NCBI GenBank assembly: GCA_013365325.1
Contig: JABVXV010000224.1
Span: 42,603-106,602, forward strand
Reading direction: 5' to 3'
DNA: 64,000 nucleotides
DNA from: Dipetalonema caudispina
Lineage: Eukaryota > Nematoda > Chromadorea > Rhabditida > Onchocercidae
Positions 1 to 13,900 of this stretch are shown one piece after another. Each line of letters begins with the position of its first letter. Positions within the stretch are counted from its first letter, which is position 1. The position numbers and the translations under genes were made by a program. Under the pieces are notes generated by a model, which had not been told where the DNA came from, did not search any database, and saw nothing but the letters and a program-made list of their open reading frames with translations.

Positions 1-3000
1 AATTAGGTTTGGCCTTGAGGTATTCTCCATTTCTTGCTACTTTTACTCCATGGACTGGTCGAAAATCCGAGTGTCATCGGTAACAATCTCCTTCCGCCAT
101 CATCATCATCACAACCACCAAGCCTATTATCCGATAGTTTGGGTCATCGTACTACAGTGCACCATCGATAAAATGACTCTTCAATTTTAAACTATGTAAT
201 CGTTCAAAGCGCTGTAAAATAATTGTCGCTATTATCAGCTGTTATTATTATCATTATCATCATGATCATATTGCTTAACTGTAACAGTGTTAGCAAATTT
301 CAAAACAAGCTTAAAATCATGCGTTCATAGGTAATAACTATTAGCCATGTAATAGAATTCATGAAGAATCATAAAGTTTAATGTATAATTAATATGAGGA
401 GTATTGTTTCGTTGTAGCTTTCAATTTCAGTCGCTGTGAACGGAAATTTTCTCTTCAATCCAACTAAAATTACATAAAAGATAACTTTATTTTTTGATCA
501 CTAATAAATGTTAAATCTTAGCAATCTTATTGTTCTCTTTTACTCCTTTTATTGCAATAGATTTTATTAAAATTTGAATTCCATCATCTTATCATAATTG
601 ACAGACAGAAAGTTTAGATATTTCCCTCATATCTGGCTAAAATGCTAATCTTTCATTTTTAATCTTGGCCATTACTTGGATTTCTTTTTAAAATTTATTG
701 TCTACCTAAGTAATTCTTATGATTGAAAGCTTTTTTTTTTTTTTTAAGATGGTTTACTCATGATTATTGTTTAATATATAAATTTGATAACATTGTTGAG
801 AAATGAGGTTGCATTAAGTGCTCAGAAAATGAAAGTTGAAATTTAAGAAATTTCAATAGATTTATTTCTTAATTTAAAAAATTTGTAATCATAATAGTGG
901 CAAGATTTAGAGAATTAGTAATTGGTAAATCAGTACAATGGGTAAACCCATATGTGCAACATTGAAGGCAAATTAAATTATATCCAAGCACGAAAAACTA
1001 ATTTACAAACCATTCGTAAAATAAACTAAATCATAAGCTTATCTATCCCCTTTTACTGCACAATGCTCTTCATCAAAAGCTTGTCTTTAAATTGGAAACA
1101 AAATTTAAGTTTATTTACTCAAACAGTAAACGAAAAGATTTCAAAATATTCGAAAACGTTGTGAAACGTATTGATGCGTAGTTAATTTGGAGTAAATGAA
1201 AATCTATCATGAAATTATCATTTTGTTTGATTTTGTAGAAAAATTTTATTTCGATTGGAAACCATTTGAGAAATTTCCAAATGCTCTTGGATTCATAAAA
1301 CTACCGCATCAAAGCAATTTTTTCAATATTGCATGAAATATCAGAAATCAATGAGTTTTATTCATTAACTGATTTACGTTAATCATTCATTCACGTGTTA
1401 ATAAATATACGTAAGTCATACGTGTGAGTGGACGCTTAAAGCAGCAATTTAATAATTTCCAATCTTTTTAGCATCAGATTCTCCATTATGTTGCATTGAA
1501 TTGATACTAGCCTAATTTCAAAAAAATTTCATTTTGTTTTGAATTTTTCGGAAAATTCTTCCAATGTATTAAAATCGACCAAAACAAAATGTGAAGAAAT
1601 ATGTGCTATGGCTATAAATTGTGAACTTCTTTGATTCATTCAGCTTATTTCAGTGAAATATTTCTTACTTTGATGATACGACATTGACGTGTGGTTCAAA
1701 AATCTCAAATTGTAATCAAATTCAAAAAAAAAAAAAAGGAAAGGAAAACACGAAATCACAACATGACTGATAATTATTGGAAAGTTAAATTTTTGGAAAA
1801 TTTAAAGAATTTTTTGGGAAGTTAAATAAGCAAAATAGTTTATATTGGAAATCAATGTATTTTAATGCAAATTTCACTTCAAACTTTTTAAAAGCAATAT
1901 GAAACAAATGAAACTAAAGCAGCTATTGGTCAAGTTTTTTAATGTCCATCACATTAGAGAAACTATTATTAATTTTGCACTCCAAAAATGCATAATTTAT
2001 TCATCAATCAATGCGGAAGAATTGCATCTGAAGTGGATTAGAAGAGTTAGATGACCTCCTTGAACTGCAGATCATCCAACAATCATCCTTCATTCCTCTC
2101 ATCGTGTCCCTATTTTCAAATGATTGATTACTTCTACAACCAAAACGAGTACCGTAATTTTTCTTTAAAATATTTTTAATTTCTGGCAAAAATTATAAAT
2201 AATGGAAGAGCAATTATGCTATTATTATTATTATTATTATTACTATATGCATACGTTTCCCTATATTTTATCAGTACTTTATTATCATATCATCAATAAT
2301 TATGGGTTAGTTGCACTATTTACTTTTACACTTAATTAATACTTTGCATTATACTTTATTATTTCCCTACAGATCACAATCAGTATTTTATTACAAAAAG
2401 ATTTTAAACATTCAGTAATTTTGAAATAATTTCGCCAACTATATCAATGCTGTCATGAAGCAGTTATTGTCGAATTCAAATAATTCAGAATTTTGCATTG
2501 CTATCGATTTTTGTGACATCGAAATTTCTATAACTAAATATCGAAATAATTCTTTTAATAACTCAAGCCTAAAATTGTTGATTCTTTAGTGGAGAGTATG
2601 CGGAATATCTTTGATTCCCGAAAATTTTGTAGCATTCAACAGAACTGCCGATACTGATATAAGCAACAACATCCGGTTCAGTGATGCAATCCAGGTGCTC
2701 ATTTGCATAACACACTATATTATATGAACAACCTATCGAATGATTTTAACATCACATCCTTTTCAGCATCTTCTTGGCATTTTTGTCAACCATTTTGCAT
2801 GTTCCGTTAGATAATATTGCAGTTTTTACTAAATGAGTTACGCTTTCAACAAAGTCGGCATAAGCGTCTATGACATGTCTTTCTTTCTTTTTTTTTTCTG
2901 TGCTCAAATAAGGAAGATATCAGTGATCAAAATTTGATGCAGAAATATGAACTAAAAATGTAAAATAATATTTGAATTGTAATTTAATTCTTTCCTCAAA

Positions 3001-6000
3001 CAAACATTTGTCGCATAAATCAGAATGAATCGATTAATTAATCAGCTATAATTCATTCCCTATTTCAGTGTTATGCTTTGATTTATGCCGTAAATTCCAG
3101 ACCAGAAGTTATCCTATCCCTATTGACTGAAACTGTGGCAATTAGCAAACTTGGCGGGATGTTAGAAATTCCGGAAAAAATATAATCAACATGAAATGAA
3201 CGGATCTCTTTGATGCAAAATGCAAAAAGAGGAAGGAAGAACGAATGACGGGAACAGAGGATACTGCTATAGCACCTCATTAGCTAATGATTACAAAGGG
3301 ATAAGAATGTTGAAAAAGATCCGCGATAGAAGAGGGAAAAGAAAGAACAACAGCAATTGGTATTGTCGCTTACCTTTTGAAAAGTTAGATCAACTGCTAT
3401 TAGCGCTAATTACATGAATTTGTTATTTTTGATCAAATATAAACAATACTAATTAGAGTGAGTTAGTCGGTTCAGAATTTAATTATAGGAATAAAACATT
3501 TAAGATATCATCAATGATAAAGAGACACTTTAACATCTTAATTTTAACCTGGAAATGGATTTTGTATTATCTGAAAAATATGAAAGTTTGAAATTCTTAA
3601 AATTTCGCACTTTTTCTTTTTTTGTTTTGAATTCCAAATATGAGGAAATGAATTCATTAAGGAAGTGAAGATCAATGGCTACTAATTTCAGTTGATCAAC
3701 TATTGTTTATCAAGAAGTACAGGATGATAATGTTCGATATGTATTATCTGAATAGCATTTCCATTACCATTCAACTATTAAGAGGAAGCAATGATCGTTT
3801 CAAAGTTATTTAATTGCTACATATAATTATAAATTATAATATCTTTCCCTTTTCTTTCAATATTTGCTTTCAATTGGTTATCATTTGTATAAGTTTTTCA
3901 CATGGATAAAAGCTTTTTAAAATGATGGAAAATAATTATTGTTTTGAGAAATAAGTACAAAGTAATGTATATGTCATGAAATGAGTTTAGATAGATGAAT
4001 GAATGGTAAAACCAATCCTTCTCCATCATAGCAACGGCTTTTTCCTTTAGCATTTAATATAAGCAAATCATTTTTCACATATCATCATAGCGATTAATTA
4101 CTACGATATACATAATGGTTAATAAATTTAAGTAAAATGTTACATCAAAATTCAATAAAAAAAAAAAAAAAAAAAAAGTAAAATAATTGGAATAATACAT
4201 TAAGTAGCTATTAACATGTACTACAAATTGTTACTGTAGATGATAAAAGTAGTACTTGAGATTGTCTATAAATTATTAGAAAAAGAAAAAAAAAACAAAA
4301 GAAAATTTTTTGTTTTCAATTATCTTCAAGGAAAAAAAAAAAAAAAAACGAAAAATCTTTTCATTGTATATTGTATAAATTTGAAAATATTAAAATTAAA
4401 CTTAATAATTTCAATTTGATAAAATCTTTATTATGCTAATCCCCTTAATATTAATTCCTTCTTTCTTCTTACAATCATGGAAAAGTGGAAAGAAAAGGAC
4501 AGCAGCAATTGCATCTGAAATGATGTGCCCATCGAGCCGTATTTCCACCTTTTCAAAGTCTTCCTGTTATGATTATTTATTACTCTATCAATTGTGCTTT
4601 TAATAGAATTCAATGATGCTTAAAATGTCTTAAAAACTGAATAGACTACTATATCAACTACTGTTTACATCACTCCCACTTCTCACAACATTATATTATC
4701 CAATCGAAAAATGTAAGCATTAGATTATGAAACAACAAAAATGATTATGGTTGAAAAAAATTTTTCATCAAAATGGGATATATCATCAATTTTTTTTTTA
4801 TCACATCAATATTTAGGATTTAAAAAATTATCAAAATTAAAAAAAAAAAAAAATCATTTGAAATTTTGATGCTATCATCTATCTTATACAAGTACTACCA
4901 CTTATATTTGTGACTAATTTTTAACTCCTATCAGAATTTTTTTTTTTTGTTCAAATTTCAATTTTCTTAAAATGAATTAATGATTTTGGAATGATTACAG
5001 TTACAAATCACAAATAAATCATTTTAAAATTGCTATTTTGTCGTTTGCTATTCGAACAATACATACTAATGTAATTAAAAGATCGGGATGGAAATGAAGA
5101 AGGAACAGATGGGCCTTTGAGGATATGAAAAGCTTCTGTGACATATATTTGTCGGCTTGACAACTACAACTATGCATAGTTCTCTTCTACTTCAATCAGT
5201 AACGGATTATCGACTACATCTTTATAATATACTTACATTCATTCACTTACAAATATTAATAAAGCTATTACAATTCATAGAAAAGGGATGATATTTCTAC
5301 TTAATACTTTTCATAGATTCTCATTTCGTGTACAATTTATGTTCTGATTAACTTTAGCAAATTCATGTAATTATCTTTAGAATTTTAATTTTATAAATGA
5401 AAATAGAATATTTGAATTAATATTGTAATTTTTTTGCCAATTTTTCCAATCATTCATAAAAGTATTTGATTAAATTTTGAAATATATACAATTGTTGCAA
5501 AAAAAAAAGCCAATCGTAAATGAATGAAAACGACGAAAATCGTTGAATTTTCTCTGCTTTTTTTTTTCTCACCACAATAATTGTATTTGAAGAAGGAATA
5601 GTTTTCTTTTCTTTTTTTTTTTTCTTTCTTAAAAATGGCAAAATGAAAATGAGAAAGGTTGATTTCACGATATCATCACTTGCAATAGAAACCTAAAATT
5701 AGCTATATATAGATTAATATACAGTAATTCTGTTTCCTGTTATATAATGAGCAAATATTTATTTCAAATAAAATTTAATTGAAGTAATGTTTCCGTGCAC
5801 AATTTTATTTATTAGATAGGAAACGATAATTTTGCGCTAACATAAGAATAAATAACCAAATTTGAAATTGAAACCTCAAACATGATCAAAAAAGTGACAG
5901 ATAAATATGAAATTAAAAATACTCGTTTAGCTTATTTTTTCCCTCGATATTTTGATATTCTAATTTTATGGTTTAATTCTTTATGCTAGTTAAATTAATC

Positions 6001-6550
6001 ATCATTCATTAAGTATAGATTTCCACTTTTTTTTGTTCTTTAAATAAAATCAGTAGTATTTTTTTTTTTTTTTTTTAAATATATCTGATACCACTATAAT
6101 CAATTAAATGACAATTTTCAATTGTTACCACTAATAAATACATTTTTATGCCTAGACGATTTAACAACGGTAATAACAATCGAATAATGATTTTGGAAAA
6201 TTTTTGTTTACACAGGAAAAATGAGAAATGGCAGAAAATAAATGATACTACAAATTGTCTGTTGTAGAGGGCGTGTATGTATCAGCTTGTTATTTTTATG
6301 TCTTCTACTACAAATCATCATCGGGTCGATAGCAATCTGATGTATAATATGTAACAACTTGACAGCTTTTTATTGTTAAATTTAAATCATGCGTTGTTTC
6401 ATCATTCAATCTATCTATCTATCTATCCATTCTCATTCCTTTTGCAATGAATTGTATTATCTATTCATATTTCATTCATCTTTTTTCTTTCTTCTTTCTT
6501 CTTTTTTTTTTCTTTCAATATTATTCCTTTCCGTTTTCATCTCAATCGAT
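1..6550. other. AT-rich stretch with no recognised gene
   Basis: No protein-coding gene could be supported on either strand. Open frames are all short and low in complexity, and none shows a recognisable motif or a plausible chain of splice sites. The DNA is very AT-rich, with long A or T runs (for example near 4158-4178 and 4330-4347) and an (ATT)n run near 2220-2240. It may be intergenic, or hold distant regulatory DNA or untranslated exons of the Sox gene downstream, but nothing in the sequence shows which. Confidence 0.6.
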
Positions 6551-6640
6551 TTCATTTCATTCCACTCCTCTCCATTCATTTCATTTCATTTCATTTCATT
6601 TCATTCATTCATTCAATTCATTCAATTCCATTCATCATAA
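6551..6640. repeat. TTCAT/TTCA low-complexity repeat
   Basis: Imperfect tandem array of the five-base unit TTCAT grading into four-base ATTC copies. It reads as an open frame of Ser/Phe/His only because the repeat has no stop codon. The same family of NNTTC pentamers recurs just upstream of the Sox gene. Confidence 0.85.
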
Positions 6641-6880
6641 TTCAAATACATTTTCTTTCTCCTTTTCCCCTCTTTTGCTTGATGAATGAATACATACAGC
6701 CACAATGAATGCTTTTCAATCTCGGGTGCCCCACCCTATACTATTATTATCATTATTACCCCACATTGTCAACACCGTTTGCTGCAATGCTGTCCTGTTT
6801 TGTCACCATACATATGTTTGTCACTTCATCGATATGCCTGTTCACTTATGTTCCATAAATAATATCAACCGATTGATCAT

Positions 6881-6930
6881 GTTGTTGTTGTTGTTGTTGT
6901 TGTTATTATTATTATTATTATTATTATAAT
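6881..6930. repeat. (GTT)n followed by (ATT)n trinucleotide repeat
   Basis: A pure GTT array changes abruptly at about 6903 into an ATT array. It translates as a run of leucines, which is a repeat artefact rather than a protein. Confidence 0.9.
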
Positions 6931-8103
6931 TATTGTTATTATTGTTGCCAGCTAAAAAAAAATTCCGCTTTTTTTTTTTCAACTATTTAACTTTTCATAA
7001 AAATTCTCAGAATTTTGTTTTGAATCAAGTTAAAATTATAAATTTCAATCATATATTTCTAATTTTGCATGAATAAATTACAAAAGGAATGAAAGTATTC
7101 AGTAGACGTAAACTCTTAAGTAATGCATTTATCATATATTATTATTATAGCAATAATTTTATTTGTTGAATTTAGCCAATTTTATTTGTCTTATTTATTC
7201 AACAATCAAAAGTTTAATTATTGACGAAACATTTTTTAATAATTTTTAATTTATTTGTCAAGCCAAGAAGATTTATTTCAGTCGGCCTTGTTTATATATT
7301 CTAATGATTCCGTAAAATTTATGCCATTCACTTTATTGTAACCATTTGCGGCAAATTGAAGTTGTACCTTTGTTGATAATTAGTCTAACGGAATGAAATT
7401 TTACATCATAACAGTTAATGAGTTGTTAGCCAATTTATAAAAACAAATTACTAATCGGCTCCGCTTTTTTTTTTTTTTTTTTTTGCGACCAATTCTTGTT
7501 CTATCATTTTGCAAATTCCTGTTCCATTTAATTTCCTACAATTTTCTCTTTCTCTTTAATTACTAAATTGAATCTAAGCTTATACCTCTTACTCTCTTCT
7601 AAATTAATTAAATTAATTTATAGTTACTACTCTCTATTACCGAGAAATTTCAGAAGACTAAATTTATACGTTTCATTCTATCATTGGCTTTTAATGCAAT
7701 TTGTCATTTCAAATATTCAATTTATACTATTATTCGAAGAATTTGTTAAATGGATGAATGAGTTTAAAGCTCAGAAATAGGTACCGTAGTAGTGTCGAAA
7801 GAAAATACATAACGGAAGTTTTCCAAAAAAGAAACCGAACGAAGCGATAAAATCTAATCTATTGAAAAACAATGGATTGTGTATATATGTATATGTAAAA
7901 GTTTTTAACTTTGATTTGTTTAGCACTAACATATGAAAATATCAAATTTAAAATATCCTATAACAATGTTACTCTTTCTATCCGGCATTCCTGATCCTGT
8001 TCATTCTTTTTTTTACCCATTAAACAAAAAAAAATCGATTTTTTGACTACTTTTCAAGAAGTTTGAAAAAGGCTTTTTCTACTTTCATCGAGCTACCTTA
8101 TAA

Positions 8104-8170
8104 CTCTCTCTCTCTCTCTCTCTTATTTCTCTTTGATATAAAGGAATGGAGAGAGAGAGAGAGAGAGAGA
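8104..8170. repeat. Inverted (CT)10 / (GA)11 microsatellite arms
   Basis: A 20-base CT array (8104-8123) and a 22-base GA array (8149-8170) face each other across a 25-base spacer. The spacer itself contains the small inverted pair CTTT/AAAG. The unit can fold as a long hairpin in RNA or single-stranded DNA. Confidence 0.85.
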
Positions 8171-8879
8171 CAAACAATCAAATAGACATATACGCACACA
8201 TTCACCCAAATAAATCTTCATCTTTTTACCGTAATCCATGGCCATCATTCAACAACAACAACAGAATGAAAAAAAAAAAAAAATTACTGATGAATGTAGA
8301 CCATAAATTCTCGAAAATCTATAAATTTTAGATTTATTACCACATTTTATGATAAAAGATGAAGAGAGAAGAGAAAAAGAGAGAAGAGAGATAGAGAGAT
8401 AGGGAGAATATGATATTGTTGTTGATCGTTTACGGTTTTTAAGATAATTAAAGGATATTTTCTAAAAAATAATATGTCTGAGAAATTTCAATCAAATGCA
8501 ATCGAGCAAATGATGGCATTTTTTCTTTCTTTTTTTTTTTTTTTTTTTTTTTTTTTTGAGAGAGAAATTAAAGAGAACTTACCTCAAAATTATTCACAAA
8601 AATCCTACAGTCAACTATTTTTCTTTAGTAAAGTATGTCTATCATCCTTAAATTTAATGTTTTACAATTTGGCAACATTTTGCTAAATATCAGTCATAAG
8701 TTGTATTCCCGGTATTTGTACTATCTATAAGTAAATCATTTATCAAACCCTAATCAACCATACCATTGTAAATTATTTCTCATGACAAATTGTCGTTGAA
8801 ATTACAGCCGATAATTTGAAGTAGCCGAATACCTTCTGCTCCCAAATAACTCAAATTACTTGGTTGTACCCTTATGGCA

Positions 8880-9130
8880 AATATTTTACATTCGCATGTT
8901 TGTATGCATGCACGCTATTTGCAGGGATTAGACATGAATGATTGCATGACATCAAAGAATGATGGAATTATTGGGTGAGCATTGCTGCTTATTGGAAGTG
9001 GTAATTTACCACTGTGTGCTGTGTAGAATCGGCTTCCCGTAGCGTTAATTGATGTCTAACTTCGAGGTCATGACCTTCGTATGCATCTTAACTTCGTTTA
9101 TTGGTTAGAGGAAGATTTCTGAACTGGAAC
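8880..9130. other. GC-richer island with hormone-receptor-type palindrome
   Basis: This stretch is clearly less AT-rich than its surroundings and lacks the homopolymers seen elsewhere. It holds no convincing open frame. It carries the perfect palindrome at 9065-9076 and the 10-mer ATCGGCTTCC at 9028-9037, which recurs in another GC island at 15137-15146. It lies about 8.6 kb upstream of the Sox start, so a distal regulatory element is possible but unproven. Confidence 0.35.
9065..9076. promoter_or_regulatory. Perfect AGGTCA inverted repeat (IR0)
   Basis: The sequence AGGTCATGACCT is two AGGTCA half-sites in inverted orientation with no spacer. This is the classical palindromic element bound by nuclear hormone receptors in other animals. 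Nematodes have many such receptors. Function here is inferred from the motif alone. Confidence 0.35.
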
Positions 9131-10789
9131 GAGAAAAAGAAGTAATTGGGAGGAAGATTGAATGACAGACGAAGTGGGAAAGGTAAACAAGAAAACTTTT
9201 GTAACAGATCGCCTGTTGGATGATATGCTATTTTACATTTCCCAAGATCTAATTTGCATAATTAGGATAAGAAATTAACGGTAATATTAGTATCAGTAGG
9301 GTTAGATTCAAACATAGGATAATTGCATCCTGTAATCGCGAAGTTGTCGTGTTGGTAGTAACAGGACAATTTAATCATACCAGTTGCAGTAACACGATCA
9401 GGAATATATTATGATAGGATTTTCATTTTTTGAAAATGAAATATTATCAACGATCTGCAACCGGTTGTGAATCTTTTGCGAATCGCGCAATTAGATTGCA
9501 GTTCACTGCGCAATATAACTAATTATGGTCTATAGGTACTACAATCTCTACTGAAAATGTTATTCACACTCGAAGTGATGTACAAACAAGCATGCATATG
9601 CAAATTGCTGTTCGCATTTTCAATCGCAAAAAAAAAAAAAACGAACCAAATTTTCAATTTTTTTTTTTTTTTTGCATGAACGAAATGAAGAAAAGAAAAG
9701 TCATTGCTTTCAGAAGTTTAAAGAAAAGTCACAAATTTTTTGGCAATAATATTTATTATATTATTATAGTATTGAAATACATTTTCTTCTACAAAAGGAA
9801 AATTTTAACAAAAAAGTCAAATTTTTCCTTAAAAATTTTCAAAGTGAAAAATTCTATAGCTGAAATTAGTACCCATTTCTTGAAGCAATGAAAAATGACT
9901 GTTTAGGAGTGAATCATTTTGTACCGTAGTTGGTACTTTTTGAATGAATCATTTTTTAGTTCAAAAAAAAAAAAAGAACCCACTGTAAATTTATTTCCAA
10001 AAGTATGACATTTTCTGGATGTTAGATCAACTTTCATCAGAAATGAATGATTGGTATAATTTTTTCATTCCGGATTGTTTAAATTTGAACCGGATAGTTC
10101 ATACTACTTCAATATTGTTCTTTTTTTTTTTTTTTTAATCAATTACTGAAAAAATACTTTTAGTATGAAATGTTGTTTAAAGCAATAGACAAAGGTAATA
10201 AATGTAACAACTGATAAGGAGGATTTTAACATCTGATAAAATTAAAACACATTTATTATACTTTAGTAAGTTAGTTCACACTTTCCTATTGTATCATAAA
10301 TTTTGATTAGTATAGAATTGAAGCAACTTATATTTTTCCAATAATTTATTATGAAAAAGAAAAAAAAGCGAACAGATATGTGAAAGAAAAATAGCTATTG
10401 AAGAAGGGATGGAAAAAAGTTTGAAAAATTTTGCTTTACTTTTCATATTTCAATAAATAATGCTTAGAAAAGATATATCGAAAAATATTTTGTTCATAAA
10501 AGTGACAATGACAAATATAAGATAAGACATTAAAAAAAAAAAAAAAAAATGGAAATCAAATTAAAATTGAAAAAGAAGGAGAAAAGTCGTAGAAATATAA
10601 AAGATGATGACATAAGAAGATATTTATATATACAACATATATAAATGAGTAAAAAAGGAGGGAATAAATAATATGATAATGGAAGAGAATTAGAAGCTCA
10701 ATTTGAATTCATATTGAAAACGAGTCGGAAGTGAAAATGCTATCACCAATGGTATGAAAATGAAATGGATTGAAAATGAAAGAAGAAGA

Positions 10790-10990
10790 CCGGGAATGGG
10801 ACGGGTTTAGTTAGGGAAATAGAGAGGGTGACGCGGGGGATGTCTTCCAAGTGTTGAAGAAGTTTTCACAATAGAAAACAATACAATAGTAATGTTGATT
10901 TTCTAAAGAAGAGGGGTGGAGAATATGGAATGAAGCCGGAGGGTTCCGGAATTGCAACCCTTTAGTTTTGTCACTTTTATGGATCTTAGC
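10790..10990. other. GC-richer island, function unknown
   Basis: A purine-rich, GC-richer stretch inside very AT-rich DNA. The longest minus-strand frame here is only about 65 codons and has no recognisable motif or supporting splice sites. It could be conserved non-coding DNA or an untranslated exon. Confidence 0.25.
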
Positions 10991-13900
10991 TTGTAGTGTC
11001 TGTTTCAAAATACATCAATGCTTTAGAAATATAACTACTATTAATATCTATTATATACCTAAAATTCTTATTTTCACAATTTGTATCAAATGAATTTCAT
11101 TCAAAAAATGAAAAATTTCACTTCAATGATTTTTATTAAATGAAAACATTTTCAATAGGATTTAATTTCTACTTTTTTTACATTTTAAAATTTCATCTTT
11201 TGCTTTTTTATTATTAAGTTTTTCGTTTTTTTCTTTTTTTTTTTTTCCACCTCGCTTCAGTGATTCTCTCTTTAAAAGTCGATTTAACAATGTCACTAAA
11301 AGGTATATTTAATCTGTGTCACATATCGCGATGTTTTGACATGCAACACAGAGTAATGACGTTTTGTAATCCAGTCTTTGGTTATTTCCGTGAAGCTTTC
11401 TATTATCGCTCATAACAGAAAGAATTACTAACCATTATCGTATCGCTTCTTATTCGTGTTCACAAAACTTTGATAATAAAAATTCTCAACAAGAATTTCA
11501 TCCTTCACTTTAGCTAATAATTCAGTTATCATCATAATTATCATTTTGAATATTTTGCATGTTTTCAGTTTTAATTTAATTAATTCCTTTCTTTTTTTGA
11601 AATGTTTGAAGAGAAGTAATAATAAGTAACGGATGATGTAATATTATCAAATATAAATAGTTTTATAAACTTATCACCTATTATATTTACGTAGGAATAT
11701 GATAATATCATTATGAATAGCATTACCTATTGATGATATTTGCAAATGCATGCATGCTTGCAGTTTAAATTATAATGATAATAGTATTATTATTGTTGTC
11801 ACTCTGTTTTCCATCATTATTGTCAATCTTGGTGACAGTATCGATAACATTTTGTTCTTTTCATCAATTACCATCATGGCATAGATCGTAGGCAAATTAA
11901 ATGTTACATTTGTTTTGCACTGAATTAGTGATACCATAAATTGATTATGTTAGTTATAATAATCAGTAGAATGATTATGGTATCATTTTTCTATATGTGA
12001 TTATTTTATAATTTTCACTGCTTACACTTTCAAATTTCAATGATAGATTAATGTTATTCATTATGACTCATTATCATTTAAATAAGACAAAAAGAATTAC
12101 AAAAAATTCGATGTGCGAGATTCTGTTGATTTCTTAAACTTAATTCCATGGAATTTAAATTTAAAAATTTCATTCCTTTTTGTTCTTCCAGAAACAACTG
12201 GCATTTCTGTTTCCAGCCAACGTTTTCAATTCCATTATTCTGCTTGACCTTTTAAATTCCTTTTTGTTGTACATCTATAAAATAATTTTATTTCATCACT
12301 GTTTCGTCAGTTTTCTTCTACAGTGTTCTTCCTCTTCTTCCTTTCTCCATATTTATTACAAATGATGATTTCAAAGATATATCGCGTTATTTTGTAGTTC
12401 AAACCTATGAAGTAATCCATTTGATTAATTTAATTAGTACTGAAATGTTTAGTCAAGATTAGATTAACTTAACAATCTTATCAGTTCTCATCGAATATTA
12501 GATGTTCCATTTACAGAAAAGAATGAGATACTGTACTGGTGTCGTATTTTCTTAATTTCTTCGTTAAGTTTCGTTTTTTTTTGATACTTCCAGCTATTTT
12601 ATAATTATTCGTTGGCTATATAATGTATTAGTTAGTAAATTGTAGATATTAGGTTAACATTTACCGAAGTCTTATTGTCATTTAATCAATATCTCATTGC
12701 TTACTTCATGGTCTTATTTCTCATTCTCATCTAGGAGACACTAAAAAAAAATCTAATCTTACATCTATATTTTTTTTTGAAAATTTTCTTAAATTCATGA
12801 AAAGAAACAAGTTTTAACAATGCTATGATGTAAAGCAAGTTATTAGTTATTTTTCTATAGCACCCCAAACTATGCAATCATTTCGGTAAAATTATTTTGT
12901 AAAAAAAAAAGTGGTCATACTAGTTGTAATGATTTTGCTCGCTAAGAAAAGAAAAATGATAACTCATTTTTAAAGCATAAAAATATTTACGATGACCTAG
13001 AAATGCTAAATAAAATAAAATGTAACTTTTGAATTCTATTATAATCCTTCTTGTGCAAAACATCCTATCGGATTAAATGATTGTAAATAAGCTACCTTGC
13101 AAAAGTTTCAAACAAATGTAAATTTCCTTTAAATGATGTTAAGAATAATATTTACTCTTCTGATGTAGAAAAATTTTTATTTTCTAATCTTTAATCCATA
13201 AATTGTACTGTTGAAAAGGAAATGAATTTTCTTGCATCATATTCTCAAGCATATTACCTTAATTGGCCAATATTTTTTATATTTCACTTTTTTTTTTTAA
13301 GTTTATAATTCAAAAAAAAAAAAAAAAAGAAAGAATGATTCAATTAAACATACACAGATTTTCTTTTGTGTGACTGAAATCATCTAATTTTAACTCATTG
13401 ATTTTCTGAAAATTTTAAATATACGTACTTCAATTTTACTTATTCTTTAATTAGTATGGAATTGGTTTTTCTTCATTCTGAATCATTTTCCTTTTTTTTA
13501 TTTGAGTACTTTTAGATATTGTTGATGCTAAAGTTTTTTCTTACCAATATAACAATCAAAATTATGTAAAATGAAAATATACGAAAGTGTAGTAGGAATT
13601 GTTCAAAATAATTTATCTTAAATATAACGTTTATAAGTAATTACAAAAATGATTATCTTTTTGATTTCTAAATAATAATGGTAATTTTTTCCTTTTTCTT
13701 TTCAAATTTTGTTTAATATTTAACCGTTCTAAAATAATTCACATCAATCAAACGGCAATTGTGGTAATGCAGATATGCTGTTGTTTGAGATTGTTCAAAT
13801 ATTTACATAAGACTAACAGATGTACCTGAACAATAAAATTGAGAAGATATGGATCCATCCCATTACACAATATCATTTTCACAGAGTAATATATAAGCGC

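Noticed and set aside
6389..6929. Frames rich in Ser/Phe/His and Leu
   Set aside because: Produced by TTCAT, GTT and ATT microsatellites.
9592..9891. 99-codon Lys/Phe-rich frame
   Set aside because: Built from A and T homopolymers; no motif.
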